Assembly: GCF_021117275.1 (NCBI RefSeq)
Contig: NZ_CP088245.1
Coordinates: 4,280,001 to 4,344,000, forward strand
Length of the DNA: 64,000 nucleotides
Reading direction: 5' to 3'
DNA from: Metabacillus sp. B2-18
GTDB lineage: Bacteria; Bacillota; Bacilli; Bacillales; Bacillaceae
Shown here piece after piece: positions 55,833 to 64,000 of the stretch; positions within the stretch are counted from its first letter, which is position 1; each line of letters begins with the position of its first letter. A program made the position numbers and the translations under genes. The notes below the pieces were generated by a model. The model searched no databases. It saw nothing but the letters and a program-made list of their open reading frames with translations, and was not told where the DNA came from.

Positions 55833-55948
55833 TTTTATAAATATTATTCAAAAAGAACAATTGTTACGGATAAGGATTTCTATAATACAAACAAGTTTAT
55901 GTAAATAATTCATTTTTGCAACTTTCAAAGTCAATCTTGCAACCAAAG

Positions 55949-55978
55949 AAAAAAGAGCATACAGAGCAGCCCTTTTTC
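55949..55978 (-). terminator. terminator after csbA
   Basis: On the minus strand AAAAAGGGC-TGCTCTGTAT-GCTCTTTTT pairs and runs on into Ts. Confidence 0.75.
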
Positions 55979-56011
55979 TTTAAGTATTTCTTTTTTAGTA
56001 AAACCTCAAAC

Positions 56012-56245
56012 CTATTTCTTCTTTAGGAGGCTTTCCTTCATTTTTTTCGCATAGAAGAAGCCTATTCCTAGAGACACGATGTCAATAAAGTAAATACTCG
56101 GGCCGTGTGTGTAGCCTTTTATGTAAGAGGCTGTTAGTAATGCCGCCGTTAGGGCTGTTCCTACATAGTGGTTATAGCTGACACGTGTAAACAGAAGGAC
56201 AAGAAGGAATGGCATAAAGATGGCTAAAATGATTTTGATTACCAT
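56012..56245 (-). CDS. csbA: small membrane protein CsbA
   Basis: The 77-residue product has hydrophobic segments at about 3-21, 28-47 and 52-67 and ends in a Lys-rich tail KKMKESLLKKK. Positions such as LLFTRVSYNHYVGTALTAALL and ASYIKGYT match B. subtilis CsbA, a SigB-controlled stress gene adjoining uvrB. Here it is 12 bp after a GNAT gene, so it is likely co-transcribed with it; I see no clear SigB promoter. Confidence 0.88.
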   Translation of the reverse strand: MVIKIILAIFMPFLLVLLFTRVSYNHYVGTALTAALLTASYIKGYTHGPSIYFIDIVSLGIGFFYAKKMKESLLKKK

Positions 56246-56257
56246 ATAATCCTCCTG

Positions 56258-56698
56258 TTAAATTGATAAATTGTAAAAATAAACAGCATCTTCTTTTTCA
56301 TAGCCTAAGCTTTCATAAAGGGCCTGTGCTTTTACATTGTCTTTTGTTGTTTCTAATAGAATGCCCGCGGCCTTTGTTTCGACTGCAAGATCCTTTGCTT
56401 TATTCATCAATGCTTTTCCTACTCCATGACGGCGATGTTCTTCGGCAACAAATAAATCGTTTAATAGCCATTTGCGGTTCATTCCTACTGATGTGAAAAT
56501 TGGATAAAGCTGAACAAATCCAGCAGGAGAGCTATTTTCCATCGCTAAGAAAATAACAGATTCATTGTTTTCGATTCTCTCTTTTATAAATTCTTTTGCA
56601 CCTTCGAGATTTGATGCTTGTCCGTAAAACATTCTGTATTGATTGAATAACTGTGATACTTGGTCTAATTCATTTAAGGTCACTTTTAGAATATTCAA
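56258..56698 (-). CDS. GNAT-family N-acetyltransferase
   Basis: The 146-residue product has a single GNAT fold: LNDLFVAEEHRRHGVGKALMNKA contains the acetyl-CoA pyrophosphate loop (RRHGVGKAL), and LLETTKDNVKAQALYESLGY is the usual C-terminal motif. The acceptor is unknown. It precedes csbA by 12 bp on the same strand. Confidence 0.9.
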   Translation of the reverse strand: MNILKVTLNELDQVSQLFNQYRMFYGQASNLEGAKEFIKERIENNESVIFLAMENSSPAGFVQLYPIFTSVGMNRKWLLNDLFVAEEHRRHGVGKALMNKAKDLAVETKAAGILLETTKDNVKAQALYESLGYEKEDAVYFYNLSI

Positions 56699-56763
56699 TT
56701 GTTTTCCCTCTATTCCCTAACTTTATGTTTTCATCATATCATGGAAAATTGTCAAAAAACCAC

Positions 56764-56793
56764 AAAAAGACTAATCCCCTTGAGGAATTAGCC
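56764..56793 (-). terminator. terminator after prfC
   Basis: On the minus strand GGCTAATTCC-TCAA-GGGGATTAGTC is followed by TTTTTG. Confidence 0.88.
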
Positions 56794-56800
56794 TTCTACC

Positions 56801-58387
56801 TTACTTTTGTGATGTTACACCTTGATAGTCGTTTTCTTCTAATAAATCGACTAGTTCAATGTCTTTTTGATTTTCTAAGAAATAACGTAAAGTGAATTCA
56901 TTTTCAAACAGGACAGCATACGCACCATAACGGTCACGAACAAGCATACTTCTCGAATCAAAGAAACGTTTATCAAACTTTTCACTTTTAATCCATCTTG
57001 GAATTCGTTCACCTAGTGGAGTGAACTCGATATCAACGTTATACTCTGCTTTCATACGGTATTCAAATACCTCAAATTGCAGCTGACCAACCGCACCGAG
57101 AATAATTGAATCATTCATTTCCTGACGATATAGCTGAATCGCCCCTTCTTGAACAAGCTGCTCAATTCCTTTACGGAACTGCTTTGCCTTCATCACGTTT
57201 TTCGCTTGCACTCGTTTGAACAATTCTGGTGGGAACTGTGGAAGTTCTTCATATTGATATGAATCTTTTCCCCCAATTAAGGTATCACCAATTTGATAGA
57301 TATTTGGATCATAAATTCCGATAATATCACCAGGATATGCTTCATCAACTGTATCGCGGTCCTTCGCCATAAAAGCTTGTGTTTGATTTAACTTAATTGT
57401 TTTGTTCGTTCTGCTTAAGTTTACACTCATGCCACGCTCAAATTTGCCTGAGCACACACGGAAAAACGCAATACGATCACGGTGAGCTGGATTCATATTC
57501 GCTTGGATTTTGAAAATATACCCTGAGAACTGATCTTTTTCCGGCTCAATTAAGCCTTGATCTGTTTTACGAGGCTGTGGTTGTGCAGCAAATTGAAGGA
57601 ATGTATCAAAAAATGTTTGAACCCCAAAGTTTGCAAGAGCACTACCAAAAAATACTGGCGTAAGCTCTCCTTTTTCTACTCGCTCAGGTGTAAATTCATT
57701 TCCTGCTTCTTCAAGCAATTCCAGTTCACCCAATGTATCTTGATAGATAGGATTCTCTTCAATATCCGTGTTAGCAAGGTCGTCTAGAGAGATAATTTCT
57801 TCCTCTTCATCACCTTTAAAGCAAACAAATTGCTTATTAAAGCGATCATGTATACCTAAGAAGCGTTTACCGCTTCCGACTGGCCAGTTCATTGGATATG
57901 ACTCAATTCCTAGCACTTCCTCAATTTCTGAAAGAAGCTCTAACGGATCTCGCCCTTCACGGTCAAGCTTATTAATAAACGTAAAGATCGGAATACCTCT
58001 CATCCGACATACTTTAAAAAGTTTAATCGTTTGTGGCTCAACACCTTTTGTTGAATCGATGATCATCACAACACTGTCAACGGCAGTTAATGTACGATAT
58101 GTGTCTTCACTAAAGTCTTCGTGTCCAGGCGTATCCAGGATATTCACGTGAAAATCATGATACGGGAAACTCATAACACTTGATGTAACCGAGATTCCAC
58201 GTTTTTTCTCGATCTCCATCCAGTCTGATGCAGCAAACTTACCTGATTTTTTTCCTTTAACCGTCCCTGTTGAACGAATAATTTGACCAAAGAAAAGTAG
58301 TTTTTCTGTTAACGTCGTTTTTCCGGCATCCGGGTGAGAGATGATGGCAAACGTACGTCGTTTATTTATTTCCTGTTGTAAGCTCAT
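56801..58387 (-). CDS. prfC: peptide chain release factor 3
   Basis: RF3 is the translational GTPase that recycles RF1/RF2 after termination. The 528-residue product has G1 SHPDAGKTT (about 17-25), the switch region [12 protein letters not shown]3 [13 protein letters not shown]4 NKLDREG, and C-terminal domains II and III. SPECIFIC RF3 length and [13 protein letters not shown] distinguish it from EF-G. The ATG at 58387 is preferred over a TTG two codons earlier, for spacing from AGAGG. Not all Bacillus have prfC, and B. subtilis 168 does not carry an obvious copy next to uvrBA, so this may be a lineage feature. Confidence 0.93.
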   Translation of the reverse strand: MSLQQEINKRRTFAIISHPDAGKTTLTEKLLFFGQIIRSTGTVKGKKSGKFAASDWMEIEKKRGISVTSSVMSFPYHDFHVNILDTPGHEDFSEDTYRTLTAVDSVVMIIDSTKGVEPQTIKLFKVCRMRGIPIFTFINKLDREGRDPLELLSEIEEVLGIESYPMNWPVGSGKRFLGIHDRFNKQFVCFKGDEEEEIISLDDLANTDIEENPIYQDTLGELELLEEAGNEFTPERVEKGELTPVFFGSALANFGVQTFFDTFLQFAAQPQPRKTDQGLIEPEKDQFSGYIFKIQANMNPAHRDRIAFFRVCSGKFERGMSVNLSRTNKTIKLNQTQAFMAKDRDTVDEAYPGDIIGIYDPNIYQIGDTLIGGKDSYQYEELPQFPPELFKRVQAKNVMKAKQFRKGIEQLVQEGAIQLYRQEMNDSIILGAVGQLQFEVFEYRMKAEYNVDIEFTPLGERIPRWIKSEKFDKRFFDSRSMLVRDRYGAYAVLFENEFTLRYFLENQKDIELVDLLEENDYQGVTSQK

Positions 58388-58565
58388 TAGCAATAACCTC
58401 TTTTAAATAAATTCGTGCTTCAAATATACTACAAAGCGATCGAAAGAACAATTTGTTGTTTATGGCAAAGGGATTTCGTAGTTAGTTTATTCACCACAAA
58501 AAAAGCTGCCAATAATGGTTGCGGGTTTCCGTAAACTACCGAAACATATATAAATATAATCTGAA

Positions 58566-58602
58566 ATGACCATCAATCCTCATATTGTTTTGATGGTCAC
58601 TT
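58566..58602. repeat. hairpin upstream of prfC
   Basis: TGACCATCAA and TTGATGGTCA flank a loop of about 16 nt. It resembles a terminator stem but lacks a clear T-run on the minus strand. Confidence 0.55.
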
Positions 58603-58663
58603 TATGTTTTTATATAGAGTTTTGTCATTGCATTTACTTATTGATTAAACTGTTACCTAAGCT

Positions 58664-59180
58664 AAAGCATACACATTTCTCGTTTGCGTATACTTTTTTC
58701 ACTTTTTCACTTAGAAAGGATACGCAAATGGAAAATAACTACAAGTTTAAGCTCTATTCATATTAAATTTCCCTTTTTCTGGATCTTACGAATGGTTTTA
58801 ACCTGACTAGCTATGCAAAAGCATACATATTTCTCGTTTACGAATGCTTTTTTCACTTTTTCACTTAAAAAGGATACGTAAATGGAAAATAACTACAAGT
58901 TTAAGCTCCATTCATATTAAATTTCCCTTTTTCTGGATATTGCGAATGATGTTAACCTGACTAGCTATGCAAAAGCATACACATTTCTCGTTTACGTATG
59001 CTTTTTTCACTTTTTCACTTAAAAAGGATACGTAAATGGAAAATAACTACAAGTTTAAGCTCCATTCATATTAAATTTCCCTTTTTCTGGATATTGCGAA
59101 TGATGTTAACCTGACTAGCTATGCAAAAGCATACACATTTCTCGTTTACGTATGCTTTTTTCACTTTTTCACTTAAAAAC
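58664..59180. repeat. 154-bp tandem repeat array G
   Basis: AAAGCATAC recurs at 58664, 58818, 58972 and 59126, exactly 154 bp apart; three full units and one partial. Each holds a hairpin AAAGCATAC-N15-GTATGCTTT followed by TTTT, then an AAAGG-like site and a 12-codon frame. The array fills most of the 870-bp gap 58388-59257. Unit-to-unit differences are few. Confidence 0.95.
58728..58766 (+). CDS. possible 12-residue micro-ORF, array G unit 1
   Basis: ATG at 58728 begins MENNYKFKLYSY then TAA. AAAGG lies 8 nt ahead. The same frame recurs in the next two units (58882-58920 and 59036-59074) as MENNYKFKLHSY. Translation is not shown and the frame may be chance. Confidence 0.3.
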   Translation: MENNYKFKLYSY

Positions 59181-59231
59181 CATACACAAATGACTAAGTA
59201 TTAACGATAGCTTCCCATTTTTTATTACAGA

Positions 59232-59259
59232 AAAAAGCAGAAGTAAAATACTCCTGCTT
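59232..59259 (-). terminator. terminator overlapping the stop of the small membrane gene
   Basis: On the minus strand AGCAGGAGTA-TTTT-ACTTCTGCT is followed by TTTTTTC, overlapping the stop codon. Confidence 0.8.
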
Positions 59260-59434
59260 ATCTTCCATATTTCCTAACCGCTCGTTTTCTCACATTATTT
59301 CGTTCATTCTTTGAATCAACTAAATTCCATGCAGTGGTATAACGATATTTCTTGCCCCATATAGAAATCAGCATGCGCATTCCTGTGATAAAGCTTAATA
59401 ATAATAAGCTTACAATTAAAAATAAGATATCCAT
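59258..59434 (-). CDS. small single-pass membrane protein, unknown function
   Basis: The 58-residue product has one N-terminal membrane helix (DILFLIVSLLLLSFITGMRM) and a basic cytoplasmic part (WGKKYRYTTAWNLVDSKNERNN, KRAVRKYGR). The ATG at 59434 follows GGGGGAG. I do not recognise the family. It lies 64 bp after pit on the same strand. Confidence 0.65.
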   Translation of the reverse strand: MDILFLIVSLLLLSFITGMRMLISIWGKKYRYTTAWNLVDSKNERNNVRKRAVRKYGR

Positions 59435-59498
59435 TTTATCTCCCCCAATCTTCCTTGTACACATTTATATGTGAGACGAGGGGAAACATTCTCAATAA

Positions 59499-60497
59499 TT
59501 ACAAGAAGAACTGAAGAAAGTAATAGACAATTCCTGCCAAAATAGCAGCTGCGGGCAGTGTTACCACCCAAGTAAAAATCATTGTTTGGGCTGTACCCCA
59601 ATTAACTCCTTTTACCCGATTTGAAGCACCTACACCTAGTATAGAAGAAGAAATCACATGAGTTGTACTAACAGGTAGGTGAAAATAAGTTGCTGCAAAA
59701 ATAATTGAAGCAGACGACAGATCTGCAGCAACCCCGTTAACTGGTCGGATTTTCATAATTTTGTTTCCAACCGTTTGAATAATTCTCCATCCACCAATAG
59801 ATGTACCCAATCCCATTGCTAAAGCACAGGAAAATTGTACCCAAAACGGAATATCCATTGTTTGATGATAGTTATTGGCAATAAGAGCTAATGTGATAAT
59901 CCCCATTGCTTTTTGGGCATCATTTGTCCCATGTGTATAAGCTTGAAAAGCAGCGGTTAAAATTTGAATTCTCCTAAATCGATTATTCGATTTTGTTAGC
60001 GAGTGATTTTTGAACAGCACTTTAAAGAGACTAAACACAACATATCCAACGATAAATGCTAGAATTGGTGAAATTAGCAGTGATTGAACAATTTTTGTAA
60101 ATCCTGAGTAGTTAATACTTCCAAAGCCAGACGCGGCAATTGCTGCCCCAACAATTGATCCAATAATTGCGTGTGAAGAGCTGCTCGGTATTCCGTAATA
60201 CCATGTAATCAAATTCCATGCGATTGCAGAGACAAGGGCTGATAAGATCACAACAGATCCATTTTCTAATGTGAATGGATCCACAATCCCACTTGTAATC
60301 GTCTTTGCCACACCCGTAAACGTAAGTGCCCCAATAAAATTCATAACAGCTGCAAGAATGACCGCATGTCTTGGTTTAAGCGCTTTTGTTGAAACACTCG
60401 TTGCAATCGCATTTGCCGTGTCATGAAATCCATTGATAAAATCAAAAGCTAAAGCGCCTACGACAATGAAGCATGTAATTAGTAAGGTCATCTCCAT
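59499..60497 (-). CDS. pit: low-affinity inorganic phosphate transporter (PiT family)
   Basis: PiT proteins symport metal-phosphate with protons across the cytoplasmic membrane. The 332-residue product has about ten helices and both copies of the PiT signature: FDFINGFHDTANAIA near 19-33 and AYTHGTNDAQKAMGI near 195-210. It lies 13 bp after a DUF47 gene, the usual partner. Confidence 0.96.
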   Translation of the reverse strand: MEMTLLITCFIVVGALAFDFINGFHDTANAIATSVSTKALKPRHAVILAAVMNFIGALTFTGVAKTITSGIVDPFTLENGSVVILSALVSAIAWNLITWYYGIPSSSSHAIIGSIVGAAIAASGFGSINYSGFTKIVQSLLISPILAFIVGYVVFSLFKVLFKNHSLTKSNNRFRRIQILTAAFQAYTHGTNDAQKAMGIITLALIANNYHQTMDIPFWVQFSCALAMGLGTSIGGWRIIQTVGNKIMKIRPVNGVAADLSSASIIFAATYFHLPVSTTHVISSSILGVGASNRVKGVNWGTAQTMIFTWVVTLPAAAILAGIVYYFLQFFL

Positions 60498-60510
60498 CTA
60501 GCTCGGCTCC

Positions 60511-61131
60511 TTACGCATTTTTCATCACAATGCTATCAAGTGTATTTGCCACTTTACGACAGCTGTCAACGATGCCCTCGAGAGATTCATAGATGTCTTT
60601 ATACTGAATGATTTTAATCGGATCTTTTACGGTAGCAAACAGATTTTTCACAGCCGTACGAAGTAAATTATCACTATTTGTTTCATGTTCTTTAAGCTTT
60701 ATTGAATACGGTGAGATGGCTTGTAATTTTTTCTGTGATAAGCATGTAACCGCTAATGAAATTTCTACGGCACATTGATGGTTAATGTTCACGAATTTTC
60801 TCATGTGCTCGGTTACATTTGTGACGGAATACATTTCAAAAAGTGCAGCAGTATGTTCAATACCGTCTAGTACGTCATCGATATCGATCGCAAGTTGAAG
60901 GATGTCCTCTCTGTCGATTGGCGTGATAAACGTTTGGTTAAGCTCTCTCGTAATCGTTTGAATGAGCTCATCACCTGTTGATTCATACTCTTTTATTGCT
61001 TCTAAGAAAATCTGTAACTCATGATGATTTGAAATGTTTTGCTCAATGCAATACTGTGTTGTTGATTTAAGATTGTCTGTCATTTTTAATAAAAGCTCTG
61101 AAAATTTATCTTTTTTACCCTTTGAAAACAC
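60511..61131 (-). CDS. DUF47/PhoU-like accessory protein of the phosphate transporter
   Basis: The 206-residue all-helical product is a Pit accessory (DUF47, YkaA type): MFSKGKKDKFSELLLKM start, DREDILQLAIDIDDVLDGIEHTA, which includes the metal-binding acidic row, and DIYESLEGIVDSCRKVANTLD at the end. DUF47 proteins regulate adjacent PiT carriers. It is first in the two-gene unit. Confidence 0.94.
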   Translation of the reverse strand: MFSKGKKDKFSELLLKMTDNLKSTTQYCIEQNISNHHELQIFLEAIKEYESTGDELIQTITRELNQTFITPIDREDILQLAIDIDDVLDGIEHTAALFEMYSVTNVTEHMRKFVNINHQCAVEISLAVTCLSQKKLQAISPYSIKLKEHETNSDNLLRTAVKNLFATVKDPIKIIQYKDIYESLEGIVDSCRKVANTLDSIVMKNA

Positions 61132-61319
61132 CGTTTATTCCCCCAAGAAACCTTGTCCTTATTTATTGATACGTATGTAAATATAAAAACATGACAAATT
61201 TATCAAGTTTACTCGTATTGTAGCTTATTCAATGGTTATTATGCTAGATAGTTGGAAAATATTTTCGTCGACATTTGTCTAAATTAGTCGATTGTATGAG
61301 GAATAGATTTTCTTCTCTT

Positions 61320-62256
61320 GGTATATTTGGGACTAGAATCGAGGGCTGGCGCTTATACCTGTCTCGAGTCAGGGAGAATCGGGACTCGAACCGGGGGCTG
61401 GCTTTTATACCTGTCTCGTTTCAAGGACAATCGGGACTACAATCGGGGGCTGGCGCTTATTCCTGTCTCGTTTCAAGGACAATCGGGACTACAATCGGGG
61501 GCTGGCGCTTATTCCTGTCTCGAGTCAGGGGGAATCGGGACTCGAATAGGGGGCTGGCTTTTATACCTGTCTCGTTTCAAGGAGAATCGGGACTACAATC
61601 GGGGGCTGGCGCTGATTCCTGTCTCGATTCAAGGACAATCGGGACTACAATCGGGGGCTGGCGCTTATACCTGTCTCGAGTCAGGGGGAATCGGGACTCG
61701 AACCGGGGGCTGGCTTTTATACCTGTCTCGTTTCAAGGAGAATCGGGACTCCTATCGGGGGCTGGCGCTTATTCCTGTCTCGATTCAAGGAGAATCGGGA
61801 CTCCTATCGGGGGCTGGCTTTTATACCTGTCTCGATTCAAGGAGAATCGGGACTACAATCGGGGGCTGGCGCTTATTCCTGTCTCGATTCAAGGACAATC
61901 GGGACTCCTATCGGGGGCTGGCGCTTATTCCTGTCTCGATTCAAGGACAATCGGGACTACAATCGGGGGCTGGTGCTTATTCCTGTCTCGATTCAAGGAC
62001 AATCGGGACTCCTATCGGGGGCTGACGCTTATACCTGTCTCGATTCAAGGACAATCGGGACTCCTATCGGGGCTGGCGCTTATTCCTGTCTCGATTCAAG
62101 GAGAATCGGGACTCCTATCGGGGGCTGGCGCTTATTCCTGTCTCGATTCAAGGACAATCGGGACTCCTATCGGGGGCTGGCGCTTATTCCTGTCTCGATT
62201 CAAGGACAATCGGGACTCCTATCGGGGGCTGGCGCTTATTCCTGTCTCGATTCCCG
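61320..62256. repeat. 52-bp tandem repeat array F (about 18 units)
   Basis: GGGAC anchors lie at 61329, 61381, 61433, 61485, 61537, 61589, 61641, 61693, 61745, 61797, 61849, 61901, 61953, 62005, 62057, 62108, 62160 and 62212. All steps are 52 bp except one 51. Units contain GTCTCGAT-N9-ATCGGGAC and a linker GGGGGCTGGCGCTTATTCCT. Open frames of up to 328 codons here are repeat by-products in all three plus frames, not genes. The array fills most of 61132-62365; the rest holds the DUF47 promoter region and the RND gene terminator. Confidence 0.97.
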
Positions 62257-62323
62257 GGTGAATAGCAATTATTCCTGCGATTTGGGCAATTTACACTCAG
62301 TTCCTGTTAATAGAGCACAAACT

Positions 62324-62356
62324 AAAAAAGAACCCAACACAAATGTGCTAGGTTCC
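62324..62356 (-). terminator. terminator after the RND transporter
   Basis: On the minus strand GAACCTAGCAC-ATTT-GTGTTGGGTTC is followed by TTTTTT. Confidence 0.9.
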
Positions 62357-62365
62357 CTATTATTT

Positions 62366-64000
62366 TTATTCTTCTTCAACTAACGTTTTTTTACGACGCA
62401 CCTTGCTTAATGCTTCATATACGATTGGCACTATAACAAGCGTTAATAACGTGGAACTTGTTAAACCACCAATTACCGTTACACCAAGGTCTTTTGAGAT
62501 CATCCCGCCGCCTTCTAGTCCTAGTGCTAGTGGGATGAGGGCACCGATTGTAGCGATTGCTGTCATGAGGATTGGACGAAGACGAGTTGTACCCGCTTCT
62601 AAAATGGCCTCACGTGTGCTTAAGCCTTCTTTCTCCTTGTGGATTACGCGGTCAATTAATACAATCGCGTTTGTTACAACGATACCGATCAGCATTAGAG
62701 CACCAATCATTGAGTTAACACTTAATGTTTCACCAGCAATTAATAAGCCGACAAGAGCACCGATTACTGTAAACGGTAAGGAGAACAGAATCGCGAATGG
62801 TGCTAGTGCTCCACCGAAAGTGATAACTAAGATCAGATAAACGATCGCAATCGCTGCTAACATGGCTAAACCTAATTGAGTAAATGATTCTTGGATGTCC
62901 GCTGATACCCCACCCATATTTACTTCAATTGTTGACGGAAGTTCTAAATCGTCTACCTTTGTTTGAACATCTGTTGAAACTTTTGCAACATCATCTGTTG
63001 TGATTTCACCTGAAACTGAAACATAGATTTTTCCATCACGTCTTGTGACAGTATTTGATGTTTCACCTTCTTGTACGTCAACTACATCACCAATTTTCAC
63101 TCCTGTTCCAAGTGGAGATTGAATGGTTTTTTCTGTTAAATCATCAACATTTTCATACGTTTCTTCATCAACTTGAAGATACACATTTAGGTCTTCACCG
63201 TCTTTTTCAACTGTTGTTAATACTGGACGTTCTCTTGTTGGGTTAAGCGCCATACCGATTTGAGCTGCTGTTAATCCGTACTTACTTAACTCTTCTTGAT
63301 TAGCTACAAATGTGTACTCTTCATATGTTTCTGACATACTTGATTCTACATTTTTAAGAGAATCATTGTTTTCCATAATCTCTTGGATATCTGCTACAAC
63401 AGGCTCAATGTCTTCCATGCTGTTGCCATAAACATACATTGTAATTGCATTGCTAGATCCCATTGAAGCAAAGTCTTGTGAAGCCCATTCTCCCCCACCA
63501 GCTGCTACTTCAATTAAATCTTCAACAACTTGTTCTTTTTCTTCTGCAAATTCAGGTGTGTCATCTTCATAAAGAATGAAGAACATCGCACTGTTTGTAT
63601 CACCAGGATTCATTGGGTTTTCACTACCAAGTGAATATTGTACTGTTTTCACATGTTCTCTATCCAAGAAGAATTCTTCAGCACTTAAAGCTGCTTCTTC
63701 TGCTTGCTCTCTTGTTTCACCTGGCTCTGGTTTGTACGTAACGATCATCATTTTTTCTTCTTCAGATGATAAGAAACTAACCCCGATAACCGGAACTAAG
63801 AATAAACTTCCTACTAACATAGCAATCGCAATCAAGGAGGTAATGATCTTGTGGTTCAACGTCCAATTTAGAATTGAACGATAAGCACCTGTCATTTTGC
63901 CTGGTTTGTGTTCGTCATGTTGCTTTAATTTTTTGCTTTCACCATATAAATTTTTCTTAAATAAACTGTGCGCCATCATTGGTACAATTGTGATTGCAAC
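62366..64000 (-). CDS. RND-family efflux transporter, C-terminal part (SwrC/AcrB type)
   Basis: The frame is open to the right edge (VAITIVPMMAHSLFKKNLYG continues past 64000), so only about 544 C-terminal residues of an expected 1,030 or more are present. They hold the last part of the first membrane domain, a second porter domain and TM7-12 (LAIVYLILVITFGGALAPFA, GALMLIGIVVTNAIVLIDR, the RND motif GTTRLRPILMTAIATIGALIPLALG). Best fit is SwrC/YerP, a surfactin-resistance and swarming pump in B. subtilis, or a relative; substrate is unknown. It stands alone, behind array F and a terminator. Confidence 0.93.
   Translation of the reverse strand, partial: VAITIVPMMAHSLFKKNLYGESKKLKQHDEHKPGKMTGAYRSILNWTLNHKIITSLIAIAMLVGSLFLVPVIGVSFLSSEEEKMMIVTYKPEPGETREQAEEAALSAEEFFLDREHVKTVQYSLGSENPMNPGDTNSAMFFILYEDDTPEFAEEKEQVVEDLIEVAAGGGEWASQDFASMGSSNAITMYVYGNSMEDIEPVVADIQEIMENNDSLKNVESSMSETYEEYTFVANQEELSKYGLTAAQIGMALNPTRERPVLTTVEKDGEDLNVYLQVDEETYENVDDLTEKTIQSPLGTGVKIGDVVDVQEGETSNTVTRRDGKIYVSVSGEITTDDVAKVSTDVQTKVDDLELPSTIEVNMGGVSADIQESFTQLGLAMLAAIAIVYLILVITFGGALAPFAILFSLPFTVIGALVGLLIAGETLSVNSMIGALMLIGIVVTNAIVLIDRVIHKEKEGLSTREAILEAGTTRLRPILMTAIATIGALIPLALGLEGGGMISKDLGVTVIGGLTSSTLLTLVIVPIVYEALSKVRRKKTLVEEE

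Noticed and set aside
56699..56760. SigB promoter for the GNAT-csbA pair
   Set aside because: CsbA is SigB-dependent in B. subtilis, but no GTTT-N12-14-GGGTAT match with correct spacing was found.
61275..62383. Long overlapping open frames in array F (up to 328 codons) as a repeat protein
   Set aside because: The 52-bp unit is not a multiple of three, so the same peptide appears in all three frames with a 52-residue super-period. No RBS is seen and stops are lacking only because the unit lacks them.

Overview
The window is chromosomal DNA from a low-GC Gram-positive bacterium of the Bacillaceae. The protein sequences and gene order closely follow Bacillus subtilis: ssrA-smpB-rnr-est-secG, cggR-gapA-pgk-tpiA-gpmI-eno, crh-whiA-yvcK-rapZ-yvcI-trxB-yvcD-hisI..Z, hprK-lgt-yvoD-ppaX-yvoF, yvlABCD and uvrAB-csbA. 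Crh, the CggR operator, a CtsR box at clpP, a LexA box at uvrB and a SigW-type promoter at yvlA also fit. I cannot fix the genus from sequence alone. Most genes lie on the minus strand.

Layout. 1-1110: 5' part of a 16S rRNA gene running off the left edge, with three tandem promoters. 1374-2600: a broken LAGLIDADG endonuclease gene, then ssrA (tmRNA) split by a 273-nt group I intron in its T-loop. 2617-6745: smpB, rnr, est, secG. 7155-8138: a NERD-domain gene bracketed by TTTATCCGCG repeats. 8544-16068: the CggR-controlled lower glycolytic operon. 16213-18469: a thioredoxin-fold protein, sigL, a small unknown protein, tRNA-Arg(CCG). 18641-20064: a membrane protein and clpP. 20234-22413: a 52-bp repeat array interrupted by an IS256-family element. 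22485-29330: crh, whiA, yvcK, rapZ, yvcI, trxB, yvcD. 29552-35966: the complete histidine operon. 36190-36840: a second 52-bp array. 36940-40990: yvoF, ppaX, yvoD, lgt, hprK. 41255-44850: a PAS/GGDEF protein, a cell-wall amidase, a secreted phosphoesterase. 45189-47250: yvlDCBA. 47385-47705: a putative type I toxin-antitoxin pair. 47757-50520: a chemoreceptor behind an unexplained structured leader, and an EAL gene behind a c-di-GMP riboswitch. 50679-58387: uvrA, uvrB, csbA, a GNAT gene, prfC. 58664-59180: a 154-bp repeat array. 59258-61131: a small membrane protein, pit and its DUF47 partner. 61320-62256: a third 52-bp array. 62366-64000: 3' part of an RND transporter.

The genes form a core housekeeping segment: trans-translation and RNA quality control, glycolysis, histidine synthesis, catabolite control (HprK, Crh), envelope stress, excision repair and phosphate uptake. 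The non-core material lies between the genes. Three arrays share an exact 52-bp period and a central dyad; there are also three 20-21-bp arrays, one 154-bp array whose units carry a 12-codon ORF, an ORF-less intron in tmRNA, an insertion sequence that landed in an array, and a hidden toxin-antitoxin locus. The repeat architecture, the toxin-antitoxin locus and the chemoreceptor leader are the parts most likely to repay work.
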